A stretch of 17,669 nucleotides of DNA from Methanomassiliicoccus sp. UBA345. Lineage in GTDB: Archaea > Thermoplasmatota > Thermoplasmata > Methanomassiliicoccales > Methanomassiliicoccaceae. The notes beneath the pieces are model-generated. The model saw only the letters and a list, made by a program, of their open reading frames with translations, had not been told where the DNA came from and searched no databases. Shown here piece by piece: positions 7,041 through 14,302 of this stretch (positions are counted from its first letter, which is position 1; each line of letters begins with the position of its first letter). Where the stretch lies: the NCBI GenBank assembly GCA_002504525.1, contig DATD01000004.1, positions 1-17,669 on the forward strand, in the 5' to 3' direction. A program made the position numbers and the translations under genes.

Positions 7041-7715
7041 ATGAGCGATCTGATAACCGCCCTTGAGTACATACCCGCCGCGATAATCGCCATTATCGTC
7101 ATATCCAATCCGGTGTCGACCTCCACCATGTTCCTGGCACTGACCGAGCGCATGTCGGATGAGGTCAAGCTGCGCACGGCGAAGAAGGCGGCACGATACT
7201 CGCTGCTGATCCTTCTGTTCTTCGCCATGACCGGCCTCCTGCTGTTCCAGGTCTTCGGCTTCAGCGTAGGCGCGTTCCGCATCGCGGGCGGCATACTGCT
7301 CATCACCACCGCCATGGACATGCTGTATGCCAAGCAGGAGTCGGTCTCCGAGCCGACGCGGGACATCTCCCTCATGCCGATGTCCATACCGTTCATCAGC
7401 GGGCCGGGGACCATCGTCACCGTGGTGGTCCTCATGTCAGGCGCGGAGACCCTGGGCGGGGACGACGTGGGACTTTCGTTGCTGGCAGCCAGCGGGGTGT
7501 TCCTCGGCATCTTCATCCTGATCGCGGTATCCTACCTTGTGATGATCAACTCTGAGCGGCTGTTCTCGCTGCTGAGGGACGAAGGGAGGAAGGTGCTGAC
7601 CAAGCTAATGGGACTGATCGTCCTCTCTATCGCCATCCAGTTCATCATCAACGGCATAGGGGACGTCCTGCCCATGTTCGTGGAGATAGCGAGATCGGCC
7701 GCTGGAATTCTCTGA
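7041..7715 (+). CDS. MarC family (UPF0056) integral membrane protein
   Basis: A 224-residue membrane protein of the MarC/UPF0056 family. Features visible: an opening helix with PAAIIAIIVISNPVSTSTMFLALT, the second helix region ARYSLLILLFFAMTGLLLF, GAFRIAGGILLITTAMDML, the conserved SLMPMSIPFISGPGTIVTVVVL, and a final GLIVLSIAIQFIINGI. The six hydrophobic segments and the length match the family. No transport substrate or firm physiological role is established; the old link to multiple antibiotic resistance was withdrawn for the bacterial namesake. The start at 7041 has no Shine-Dalgarno sequence. It is divergent from the KaiC-like pair and about 105 bases ahead of the polyprenol-kinase-like gene, which seems to have its own promoter. 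Confidence 0.9.
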   Translation: MSDLITALEYIPAAIIAIIVISNPVSTSTMFLALTERMSDEVKLRTAKKAARYSLLILLFFAMTGLLLFQVFGFSVGAFRIAGGILLITTAMDMLYAKQESVSEPTRDISLMPMSIPFISGPGTIVTVVVLMSGAETLGGDDVGLSLLAASGVFLGIFILIAVSYLVMINSERLFSLLRDEGRKVLTKLMGLIVLSIAIQFIINGIGDVLPMFVEIARSAAGIL

Positions 7716-7787
7716 ACGGGACGGCCCAGCGGCGTACGCCTGATGGATGGACAGAGGGATTATCCGCCAAGATACCGTTTCCGTAAG

Positions 7788-7798
7788 GTATTCTTATG
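7788..7798 (+). promoter_or_regulatory. Possible TATA box for the polyprenol-kinase-like gene
   Basis: GTATTCTTATG is the most AT-rich element in the 105-base gap after marC. It is centred about 27 bases before ATG 7821, the spacing for a leaderless archaeal transcript starting at that ATG, and supports that start over the in-frame ATG at 7743. The box is not a strong match. Confidence 0.35.
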
Positions 7799-7820
7799 CC
7801 ACGACCATTTCCCCGGCGTT

Positions 7821-8528
7821 ATGTTAAGCTCGGGAGACCTCGCCGGCCTAGTGCTGGTGTACGCCTACGTGGGCCTTGTCGTCTCCGCGGCGGCGTGGGC
7901 GAAGAACCGGAGGCCCGAATGCGACTACAGGAAGATCGTCCACATCCTGGTAGGGAACATAGTGTTCCTCTGGTGGATCTTCGACGACCGATGGACCATG
8001 GGTCTGCTGGCCGCCCTGCCCTTTGTTTTCATGCTGCTCATGGTAATGCACCGATCGCCGCTGGACAGTCCGAACGGTTCGTTCCTGAACTCAGCGACCG
8101 GCAATGGCCATAGGTACGGACTGGTGTACTATGCCATATCCTGGACACTTCTGGCCATATTCCTTTTCGATGACCGCATGGTGGCAGGGATCGCCATCGC
8201 GGCGATGTCCTTCGGAGATGGCATCGGCGGCCTGGTGGGCAAGAGGTACGGCAAGAGGAAGCTGTTCCGCTCGAAGACCTATACCGGGACGACCGCGGTG
8301 TTCCTCGGGACGTTCCTGTCGGCACTGGCGGTGATGGCATTCTACACGATACTGAGCGGTTACCTCCCATATCTGGGAGTGCCGGCGATGACCCCTTCCA
8401 TGGCGATAGCGGCAGCGGCACTGGCCGGTGCATTCGTGGCGGTGGTCGAGCTGTTCTCCCCGGGCGAATATGACAATCTTATCGTGCCGCTGAGCACCGC
8501 GGCGCTGATGCTTGCCGTAGGACTGTGA
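7821..8528 (+). CDS. Polyprenol (dolichol/phytol) kinase-like CTP-dependent membrane kinase
   Basis: A 235-residue polytopic membrane protein of the dolichol/phytol kinase branch of the phosphatidate cytidylyltransferase superfamily. Known members phosphorylate isoprenoid alcohols using CTP. Motifs seen: DYRKIVHI (residues 35-42), the conserved SFGDGIGGLVGKRYGKRK (130-147), SKTYTGTTAVFLG (151-163), and the C-terminal VVELFSPGEYDNLIVPL (208-224). About six to seven hydrophobic segments alternate with these motifs. ATG 7821 is chosen because the protein then begins just before the first helix and a TATA-like box sits at leaderless distance; ATG 7743 would add 26 polar residues. Its stop is one base from the start of a TMPK-like kinase gene, implying co-translation. 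In an archaeon the substrate may be a dolichol-type or geranylgeranyl-derived alcohol; this is not decided by the sequence. Confidence 0.78.
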   Translation: MLSSGDLAGLVLVYAYVGLVVSAAAWAKNRRPECDYRKIVHILVGNIVFLWWIFDDRWTMGLLAALPFVFMLLMVMHRSPLDSPNGSFLNSATGNGHRYGLVYYAISWTLLAIFLFDDRMVAGIAIAAMSFGDGIGGLVGKRYGKRKLFRSKTYTGTTAVFLGTFLSALAVMAFYTILSGYLPYLGVPAMTPSMAIAAAALAGAFVAVVELFSPGEYDNLIVPLSTAALMLAVGL

Positions 8529-8529
8529 C

Positions 8530-9102
8530 ATGCGCTTCATCATCGTGGATGGGATCGATGGATCGGGCAAGAGCACGGTGGCGGGATGGATATCCCAGCA
8601 CTATTCGGCGCTCGGCGAGACGGTCAGGCTGCAGCACCACCCCTCGGACCGCCTCCTTGGCAGGCTGTCGAGGAGGTTCCTGCGGGGGGAAGGAAAGCTG
8701 ATGTACCTGCTGTCCTCGGCGTTCTACCTGCTCGATGTGCTCGGTTCGGTCGCCCGGCTGCCGCTGTGGCGGCGCCGCTATGATAGCGTGGTCTTCGTCC
8801 GATACCTCATGGCCACCGCATATCTGCCGGACAGGCTGGCCTCGCTAGCGTACGATATGTTCGAACGGACGCTGCCGGTGCCGGACAGGCTGTTGCTCGT
8901 GGACGTGGAGCCTCGGAGCGCGTTGAGCAGGATATCGATGCGGCAGGACGGGGAAGAGATGTTCGAGAACCTTCCCGCGCTGATCGAGATACGGGAGAAG
9001 ATGCTCGCCCTTGCCAGATCATGGAGGGTGCTGGACAACAATGGATGCGAGGGCGAGTCGCGCGAACGGCTGAAGGAGATCCTGTCCACCTGGGACGATT
9101 GA
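8530..9102 (+). CDS. Thymidylate-kinase-like P-loop nucleoside-monophosphate kinase, atypical
   Basis: A 190-residue cytosolic protein of the TMPK fold. Walker A is GIDGSGKST (residues 8-16). A segment HHPSDRLLGRL (36-46) aligns with the REPTDxxIGxxI region of thymidylate kinases but lacks the usual Arg-Glu. The DRY motif, normally DRYxxSxxAYQ, here reads VRYLMATAY (90-98), so its Asp is replaced by Val. The LID-like region is SMRQDGEEMFEN (136-147). It starts one base after the polyprenol-kinase-like gene, in the same operon, and ends one base from the convergent cation-efflux gene. Because the dTMP-site residues are altered and the neighbour is a lipid kinase, the substrate may not be dTMP; a second, canonical Tmk elsewhere in the genome would support that. 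Fold secure, substrate unsure. Confidence 0.75.
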   Translation: MRFIIVDGIDGSGKSTVAGWISQHYSALGETVRLQHHPSDRLLGRLSRRFLRGEGKLMYLLSSAFYLLDVLGSVARLPLWRRRYDSVVFVRYLMATAYLPDRLASLAYDMFERTLPVPDRLLLVDVEPRSALSRISMRQDGEEMFENLPALIEIREKMLALARSWRVLDNNGCEGESRERLKEILSTWDD

Positions 9103-9103
9103 T

Positions 9104-9973
9104 TCACCCTCGCGGGGCGGCAGGCTCAAGGTGTATGCTGACCCGGAAGTGGGGCAGCCTTCTCCGAATCTCATCCTCCAGATGCTCCGCTAGAGCATGA
9201 GCATCCTCCACCCGCATGTCCCCCTCCACGGCCAGATGCAGCTCCAGGTAGCTGTCCGCCCCGCCCCGGCGGGCCTTCAGGGCGTGGAACGAGCGGTAGC
9301 CGGCAGAGTGCTCCCCCAGCACATCTCGGACGATGCGCTCCTCCTCCGGGAGGATGTTCTCGTCGAGCAGGTCCGCTGCCGCCTTTCGGATCAGCCGCAG
9401 GCCGGCGATGAGGACATAGGCGGCCAGTATGAGGGCGATGAGCGGATCGATGAACGTCAAGCCGGTAAGGCGCGCGAGCACCAGGCCGATCAGGACCCCC
9501 AGACTGGACAGCACGTCGACCCGCAGGTGGGCGGCGTCCGCCTCCAGAGCGAGGGACCTCTCCTGACGGGCAACACGATAGAGGTAGGCAGATACCACCA
9601 GGTTGACCACCACGGCGATCGCCATTGCCACGATGCCGAGCTCTATCGTCTGCAGGACCTCACCGGCCACAAGCCGGATCGCCGCCTCGCGCGCCACCAG
9701 TACGGCGGCGAAGACTATGATCAATCCCACGATGACAGAGACAAGGTTCTCCACCTTGGAGTGGCCATACGGATGAAGGTCGTCCGGCGGCTCCATGGAC
9801 TTGCGCACCGCATAGAACGCCAGCACCGACGCCATCAGATCGGTAATGGAATCGACCGCCTGCGATATCACCCCGATGGACGAGGTGACGACACCGACCC
9901 CCAGCTTGAGCGCTATCAAGACCACCACGGTGATGATGGCTATCGATGATGCAAGCAAGCGACGATCCGTCAC
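9104..9973 (-). CDS. Cation diffusion facilitator (FieF-like Zn2+/Fe2+ efflux protein)
   Basis: Membrane antiporter of the CDF family that exports divalent metal ions against H+. Six hydrophobic segments precede a cytosolic C-terminal domain (from about LLDENILPEEERIV on, with HLAVEGDMRVEDAHALAEHLEDEI). The metal site pairs are VDSITD (DxxxD in helix 2) and AAHLRVD (HxxxD in helix 5), the DDHD arrangement of FieF/YiiP, and HPYGHSKVENL is the family loop. I prefer GTG 9973 (289 residues), which starts just before helix 1 as in most members. The in-frame ATGs at 10048/10051 would add 25-26 residues, but those codons look unlike the rest of the gene and overlap the AT-rich promoter element. The gene ends one base from the TMPK-like gene (convergent) and is divergent from dhs. 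Confidence 0.88.
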   Translation of the reverse strand: MTDRRLLASSIAIITVVVLIALKLGVGVVTSSIGVISQAVDSITDLMASVLAFYAVRKSMEPPDDLHPYGHSKVENLVSVIVGLIIVFAAVLVAREAAIRLVAGEVLQTIELGIVAMAIAVVVNLVVSAYLYRVARQERSLALEADAAHLRVDVLSSLGVLIGLVLARLTGLTFIDPLIALILAAYVLIAGLRLIRKAAADLLDENILPEEERIVRDVLGEHSAGYRSFHALKARRGGADSYLELHLAVEGDMRVEDAHALAEHLEDEIRRRLPHFRVSIHLEPAAPRG

Positions 9974-10052
9974 GTACAGGGAGAGCGAGAGGGGACGATA
10001 ACAAACTTTCCGGGATGATGCATCTCGGACGAGCCGGGCTCTTTCCATCATA

Positions 10053-10062
10053 ATTCTTAAAT
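10053..10062 (+). promoter_or_regulatory. Probable TATA box in the dhs/cation-efflux divergent region
   Basis: ATTCTTAAAT lies about 40 bases before the dhs ATG; a transcript starting about 25 bases downstream would have a leader of about 18 bases carrying AGGTGA just before the start. The reverse complement (ATTTAAGAAT) is equally AT-rich and could serve the divergent cation-efflux gene, though that gene has another candidate near 10000-10013. Confidence 0.45.
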
Positions 10063-10100
10063 CAGCTGTTGGCAGTGAGGTCGGTCGTCTAGGTGAAGGT

Positions 10101-11039
10101 ATGAAACGTCGAGCGGTAGTGGACATCCAATTGGACGAGGCCAGCACTGTGAACGATCTTATCCTGCAGATGAAGGGAATGGGCGGGTTCACCGGCCGCA
10201 AGCTCGCCGACGCGGTGGACATCATGGAGGAGATGGTCCGCAAGGAGGACTGCTTCACATTCCTGTCGTTCCCTGCCTGCATAATGGCGACCGGCACCAG
10301 GGGGGTCATCGTCGAACTGGTGAAGAGAAAGCTGGTTGACGCCATCATCACTACCTGCGGAACTCTCGACCACGACCTCGCCAGGACGTGGAAGAAATAC
10401 TATCACGGCGACTTCCTGATGGACGATGTCAAGCTCCACCAGCAGGGCGTGAACCGTCTGGGCAACGTCCTGGTCCCCAACGGCAGCTACGGGACGGTAT
10501 TGGAGCGCAAGCTCACCCCCATGTTCAAGAAGATCCTGAAGGGCCGCTCCTCCATATCGACCAGGGAGCTGATCGACGAGGTGGGGGCAAGGATCGATGA
10601 CGAGAGCTCGCTGCTGCACTGGTGTCACCGCAATGGCGTTCCGATATTCGTTCCGGGCATCACCGACGGCTCGTTCGGCAGCCAGCTGTGGATGTACTAT
10701 CAGGAGCACCGCGACCTGAGGATCGACCTGTTCAAGGACGAGCAGGACCTCTCCGACATCGTGTGGACGGCCAAGGAGACCGGGGCCCTCATGGTGGGCG
10801 GAGGGATCAGCAAGCACCACACCATCTGGTGGAGTCAGTTCCGGGGCGGCCTCGATCACGCGGTGTACCTGACCACCGCAGTGGAGTATGACGGTTCCCT
10901 CTCGGGAGCCCAGGTCCGCGAGGCGGTCTCGTGGGGCAAGGTGAAGGAGACGGCCGACTATGTCACCGTCGAAGGCGACGCGACCATCACCCTGCCGCTC
11001 ATCGTGGCGAGCGTGGTGGAGAGGCTGGAGACTCAATGA
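10101..11039 (+). CDS. dys: Deoxyhypusine synthase
   Basis: Cytosolic NAD-dependent enzyme that transfers the aminobutyl group of spermidine to a lysine of translation factor aIF5A, the first step of hypusine formation. At 312 residues it has the usual archaeal length. Visible landmarks: FLSFPACIMATGTRGV (about 54-69), ITTCGTLDHDLART (83-96), LVPNGSYG (124-131), PIFVPGITDGSFGSQLW (181-197), and the active-site GGGISKHH (233-240) with the catalytic Lys at 238. GGTGA lies five bases before ATG 10101, so the start is well supported. The stop overlaps the next gene's ATG by four bases (ATGA), so the dehydrogenase is translationally coupled to it. No agmatine-specific or spermidine-specific preference can be read from the sequence. 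Confidence 0.95.
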   Translation: MKRRAVVDIQLDEASTVNDLILQMKGMGGFTGRKLADAVDIMEEMVRKEDCFTFLSFPACIMATGTRGVIVELVKRKLVDAIITTCGTLDHDLARTWKKYYHGDFLMDDVKLHQQGVNRLGNVLVPNGSYGTVLERKLTPMFKKILKGRSSISTRELIDEVGARIDDESSLLHWCHRNGVPIFVPGITDGSFGSQLWMYYQEHRDLRIDLFKDEQDLSDIVWTAKETGALMVGGGISKHHTIWWSQFRGGLDHAVYLTTAVEYDGSLSGAQVREAVSWGKVKETADYVTVEGDATITLPLIVASVVERLETQ

Positions 11040-12031
11040 GGGTCGCGGTCATCCCGGGGGACGGCATCGGGCCGGAGGTCATCTCCGCGGCGGTCAGGGC
11101 GATAGAGGTCGTTGCTGACGACCTGGAGATGGTAACAGCGGATATGGGGCTGGGCGCATTCCAGCGCACCGGCTCCTATCTGCCGGAGCGGACGCTCGAG
11201 CTGCTGCGGGACGTTCCCGCGGCACTGTTCGGAGCGATCACCTCCCCCCTGTCGTACGATGCGTCGTACCGGTCCCCGCTCCTGAGAATCAGGAAGGAGT
11301 TCGACCTGTATGCGAACATCCGGCCGGTGCGGAGGCTCCAGCCCGATATAGGAATGGTCGATCTGGACGTCATAATCGTGAGGGAGAACACCGAGGGCAT
11401 GTACACCGGCGTCGAACGAGATATCGACGGAGGAGTGGTGACCGAGAGGAAGGTGACGAGGAGGGCATGCGAGCGCTTGGTCGACCGCGCCGTCCGGCTG
11501 TGTCGGGAACAGGGGCGGAAGAGGCTTACCTGCGTCCACAAGTCCAACGTGCTGCGTCGTTCCGACGGGCTTTTCCGAGAGGTGTTCTACGAGCGGACCG
11601 AGGGGCAGGGGATCGAGACGAACGACATGCTGGTCGATGCCGCTGCGGCCGCGCTCGTCTCCAAGCCTCGCGAGCTCGACGTACTGGTCACACTGAATCT
11701 GTACGGCGACATATTGTCGGACGAGGCCGCCGCCCTGGCGGGCGGTCTGGGCTTCGCTCCGTCGGTGAACATGGGGGACAAGTTGGCGCTGTTCGAGCCG
11801 ACCCACGGATCGGCGCCCGACATCGCCGGGAAGGGGCTCGCCAATCCCGTGGCGGCGATGCTATCGGCAGCGATGATGCTGCGCCATCTAGGGATGGGAG
11901 AAAAGGCGTCACGGATGGAGAGGGCAATCGAAGGGACGCTCTCACGCGGCAACAGGACCGCCGACGCCGGCGGACGCCTCGGAACGGAAGGGTTCACGAC
12001 CGCGTATCTCGAGGTCTTGGGATCGCTCTGA
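11036..12031 (+). CDS. NAD-dependent isocitrate/3-isopropylmalate/homoisocitrate dehydrogenase family enzyme
   Basis: A 331-residue beta-decarboxylating dehydrogenase. It opens with VAVIPGDGIGPEV (residues 3-15); the substrate loop is SPLLRIRKEFDLYANIRPVR (80-99); RENTEGMYTGVE (116-127) is of the isocitrate/homoisocitrate type rather than the RELTGGIYFG of typical LeuB; HKSNVL (168-173) and NLYGDILSDEAAALAGGLG (221-239) are the Lys and Asp metal/catalytic blocks. HGSAPDIAG (257-265) with Asp after the Pro points to NAD, not NADP. In methanogens such a protein could be LeuB (leucine) or AksF (homoisocitrate and longer homologues, coenzyme B side chain). AksF-like is my preference from the ENTEG motif, but the two cannot be separated by eye. 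Its ATG overlaps the dhs stop; its last 38 bases overlap the convergent membrane-protein gene. Confidence 0.87.
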   Translation: MRVAVIPGDGIGPEVISAAVRAIEVVADDLEMVTADMGLGAFQRTGSYLPERTLELLRDVPAALFGAITSPLSYDASYRSPLLRIRKEFDLYANIRPVRRLQPDIGMVDLDVIIVRENTEGMYTGVERDIDGGVVTERKVTRRACERLVDRAVRLCREQGRKRLTCVHKSNVLRRSDGLFREVFYERTEGQGIETNDMLVDAAAAALVSKPRELDVLVTLNLYGDILSDEAAALAGGLGFAPSVNMGDKLALFEPTHGSAPDIAGKGLANPVAAMLSAAMMLRHLGMGEKASRMERAIEGTLSRGNRTADAGGRLGTEGFTTAYLEVLGSL

Positions 12032-12530
12032 TGGGTCTGAACAGACGGACCAGTTCGTCGCCCCCCTGATGGGCCAGGCTGGCAGCTGCCGCAATATAGG
12101 AATGCTTTCTGCCGTTGCAGTCAAGGTCGCTCTTTTCCAGGTACAGCAGCGCGCCGAGAAGGCCGACGAGCAGCAGCATCTCCACTCCCGAGAGCACCCC
12201 CAGATACTCGATCTGTACCCAGTCCAGTACCAGGTGGAGGCCCCAGGCCAAGGCGGGGATCGCCATCCTGAACCCCACCGAGACGGGACCGATGACTATC
12301 GCTGCAACCGGACTATGGAGCAAGGACTTCCACTCCAGGTCGGATGCCATGGCGGCCTGGTAGTCGAGCGCGCCGCTCATGCCCTGGACCTTGACGAAGT
12401 CTACCAGGGCGAAGACATGGTCGAGATCGATCAGGACCCCGAACAATAGAGCGGCAAATGCCTCGGTCCGGTCCAGACGAAAAAGCTTGCACAGCACCAG
12501 AACGACCAGCAGGTGCACAACGGCGATCAT
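11994..12530 (-). CDS. DUF457/YdjM-like predicted membrane-bound metal-dependent hydrolase
   Basis: A 178-residue membrane protein with about four hydrophobic segments. It has the histidine/aspartate pattern of the DUF457 (YdjM) group: an N-terminal His (H6), LIDLDHVF (34-40), SLLHSPVAA (69-77) and WGLHLVLDW (96-104), giving HxxxD in a helix. Members are predicted metal-dependent hydrolases with no firm substrate. ATG 12530 is preferred over an upstream in-frame start (12602), because a TATA box sits about 32 bases ahead and the first helix begins at once. The polar C-terminal tail (about residues 133-178) after the last helix is rich in Arg and is encoded partly over the 3' end of the dehydrogenase gene (38-base antisense overlap). 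Family call is moderate. Confidence 0.68.
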   Translation of the reverse strand: MIAVVHLLVVLVLCKLFRLDRTEAFAALLFGVLIDLDHVFALVDFVKVQGMSGALDYQAAMASDLEWKSLLHSPVAAIVIGPVSVGFRMAIPALAWGLHLVLDWVQIEYLGVLSGVEMLLLVGLLGALLYLEKSDLDCNGRKHSYIAAAASLAHQGGDELVRLFRPIRAIPRPRDTRS

Positions 12531-12557
12531 CGGTGACCCATTCAATACGGTGGAGCG

Positions 12558-12566
12558 TATAAGAAC
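12558..12566 (-). promoter_or_regulatory. Probable TATA box for the DUF457-like gene
   Basis: On the minus strand TTCTTATAC is centred about 32 bases before ATG 12530, consistent with a nearly leaderless transcript. It decides the start choice for that gene. Confidence 0.45.
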
Positions 12567-12633
12567 TTGCCCCTGTAATATCGATGATGATACTAATGCC
12601 ATACTGACTGGGGCCCGAGATGCTGGCTGTGGG

Positions 12634-12643
12634 GTTAAAATAC
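12634..12643 (+). promoter_or_regulatory. Probable TATA box for otsA
   Basis: GTTAAAATAC lies about 35 bases before the otsA ATG; a start about 25 bases downstream leaves a leader of about 10 bases with CGAGGACG just ahead of the ATG. The divergent region to the DUF457-like gene (12531-12673) contains both promoters and nothing else I can name. Confidence 0.5.
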
Positions 12644-12673
12644 CTTGCGTTTACCTAGTTCGAGGACGTAATA

Positions 12674-14149
12674 ATGACCGCCTCCGGACGTCTGATAGTC
12701 GTATCGAACCGTGAACCATACATCCACGAGAGGAACAAGAAGGGCATCCGATGCAAGGTCCCCATCGGGGGCCTGGTCACCGCCCTGGACCCAGTGATGC
12801 AAAAAGCGGGTGGGGTATGGATAGCATGGGGGAGCGGTAGCGCTGACGCAGAGACGGCCGATGAGCGCGGCAGGCTAATGGTGCCGGAGAACGACCCGCG
12901 ATACACGCTGAGACGCATATGGCTGGATCCAAAGGAGATCAACGAGTACTATTACGGATTCTCCAACAGGATCATATGGCCAGTATGCCACCTGTTCCAG
13001 GAGAAGGCAAGGCTCGAGACGGAGTACTGGGAGACATACAAGGAGGTGAACCATCGCTTCATGGAGGCCGTTGTGGAAGAGGCTGGGGCCGATGATCCCA
13101 TCTGGATACAGGACGTGCACTTCGCGTTGCTGCCCTCCGCTCTCCGGGAGGATCTGCCGAACAATAACATCGCGCTGTTCTGGCACATACCCTTCCCGCC
13201 GTGGGAGACGTTCTCCTGCATACCGTGGAGAAAGGAGATACTAGGAGGTCTGCTGGGAGCGAACCTATTGGGATTCCACACTGCATCCTACGCCGCAAAT
13301 TTCCTCAACAGTGTCCGAAAGGAGTTCCCGGAGGCTCAGGTAAGCGCCTCGGCGATTCGTTACGACGGGAGGACGACCAGGGTGAGGCCGTATCCAATTG
13401 GTATCGATTATGCCGGCTACCGGGCGCTCAGCGAAAAGGAAAGCCTGAAGCGCCGGGCGAACCAGCTGCGAAGCAAGATGCATGTGCAGCACATAATCGT
13501 GGGCGTCGATCGGCTGGACTACACCAAGGGCATAATGAACCGGCTCCTGGCGTTCGAGAGGTTCCTGGAGACCCACCCGAAGTTCATAGGGAAGGTCTCC
13601 TTCATCCAAGTAGCATCGCCGACCCGTTCTGCGATCACTGAGTACCGGGATATGAAGCGGGAGATCGAGGAGAACGTGGGGAGGATCAACGGCAGGTTCC
13701 AGCAGCCGCAGTGGACGCCCATCATCTACATCAACAGGTCCGTGCCAGGTGACGAGATCATGATGCTATACCGCATCGCCGACGTGGCCATGGTGACACC
13801 CATCATTGACGGCATGAACCTGGTGGCCAAGGAATATGTCACGGTGAACGACAACGGCGTCTTGATACTCAGCGAGTTCGCCGGCGCCAGCGAGGAGATG
13901 AACCAGGCAATAATCGTCAACCCTTATGACGTGGACAGCATGTCCGCCGCCATCAAGAAGGCGCTGTCCATGACGTCTGAGGAGAGGGCCAGGCATATCG
14001 CGCTGCTGCGCGGGATCGTAAAGGAGCATGATATATTCTGGTGGCTGAACACCTTCCTGGAGGACTGGGGGGTGGAGCTTGGCGAGGGCGAGCCGGCCGA
14101 GCTCCGTCTGATGGCCGGGACGGAACCGTCCCGGAGGAGCAGACCCTGA
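12674..14149 (+). CDS. otsA: Trehalose-6-phosphate synthase (glycosyltransferase family 20)
   Basis: Cytosolic GT-B enzyme, 491 residues, that joins UDP- (or ADP-) glucose and glucose-6-phosphate into trehalose-6-phosphate. Landmarks: VVSNREPY (9-16), IGGLVTALDP (31-40), YGFSNRIIWPVCH (94-106), QDVHFALLP (146-154) at the place of HDYHLLP, FWHIPFPPWETF (169-180), LLGFHTASYAANFL (198-211), VDRLDYTKGI (278-287, with the nucleotide-sugar Arg and Lys) and DGMNLVAKEYV (379-389). All catalytic blocks are present; the HDYH block departs from the usual form. A GAGG sequence lies nine bases before ATG 12674. No trehalose-6-phosphate phosphatase domain is fused or encoded nearby. Glucosylglycerol-phosphate or a related GT20 product is an alternative. 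Likely role: compatible solute for osmotic or other stress. Confidence 0.92.
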   Translation: MTASGRLIVVSNREPYIHERNKKGIRCKVPIGGLVTALDPVMQKAGGVWIAWGSGSADAETADERGRLMVPENDPRYTLRRIWLDPKEINEYYYGFSNRIIWPVCHLFQEKARLETEYWETYKEVNHRFMEAVVEEAGADDPIWIQDVHFALLPSALREDLPNNNIALFWHIPFPPWETFSCIPWRKEILGGLLGANLLGFHTASYAANFLNSVRKEFPEAQVSASAIRYDGRTTRVRPYPIGIDYAGYRALSEKESLKRRANQLRSKMHVQHIIVGVDRLDYTKGIMNRLLAFERFLETHPKFIGKVSFIQVASPTRSAITEYRDMKREIEENVGRINGRFQQPQWTPIIYINRSVPGDEIMMLYRIADVAMVTPIIDGMNLVAKEYVTVNDNGVLILSEFAGASEEMNQAIIVNPYDVDSMSAAIKKALSMTSEERARHIALLRGIVKEHDIFWWLNTFLEDWGVELGEGEPAELRLMAGTEPSRRSRP

Positions 14150-14177
14150 GCGCGTCGCCAGCACGGGGCGACAGAGC

Positions 14178-14188
14178 ATTATTAATAG
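14178..14188 (+). promoter_or_regulatory. TATA box of the 26-residue peptide gene
   Basis: ATTATTAATAG stands out in GC-rich surroundings, about 29 bases after the otsA stop and centred 27 bases before ATG 14210. That is exactly the spacing at which transcription would begin on or next to the ATG, giving a leaderless mRNA. Confidence 0.55.
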
Positions 14189-14209
14189 TCCATCCAAAAT
14201 TCACCACCC

Positions 14210-14290
14210 ATGAAGAAGAACGACGTGATCCTCGTCTTGGCAATCATCCTGACCCCCATCATCATCCTGGGCGTTCTCGCCATCTTCTAA
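14210..14290 (+). CDS. Hydrophobic single-helix micropeptide, 26 residues, function unknown
   Basis: A tiny gene: ATG 14210, TAA 14288-14290. The peptide begins with the charged MKKND and continues as one hydrophobic stretch (VILVLAIILTPIIILGVLAIF, roughly 21 residues, with one Pro in the middle), enough for a single membrane helix with a positively charged start, so N-in topology is expected. I do not recognise a family. Support for it being real comes from position: a TATA box at leaderless distance upstream and a strong hairpin-plus-T-tract terminator 12 bases downstream, so promoter, peptide and terminator fill the space between otsA and the helicase. The codons are the GC-rich forms (CTG, ATC, GTC) of neighbouring genes. 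No Shine-Dalgarno sequence is present, as expected for a leaderless message. Confidence 0.6.
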   Translation: MKKNDVILVLAIILTPIIILGVLAIF

Positions 14291-14302
14291 TCCATTACAA
14301 GC

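Noticed and set aside
9197..9949. Plus-strand open frame of about 250 codons opposite the cation-efflux gene
   Set aside because: The product is rich in Gln, His, Arg and Gly, as expected of an antisense reading, and the opposite strand encodes a clear CDF transporter.
10049..10351. Upstream extension of the cation-efflux frame into dhs
   Set aside because: It overlaps the divergent gene and its promoter and encodes no family sequence; the conserved part starts at about residue 1 of the GTG 9973 reading.
10089..11036. Long open frame (about 315 codons) on the minus strand across the deoxyhypusine synthase gene
   Set aside because: It mirrors a certain gene codon for codon; GC-rich codons with few stops on the reverse strand create such frames, and the product is rich in His/Val/Gln without any motif.
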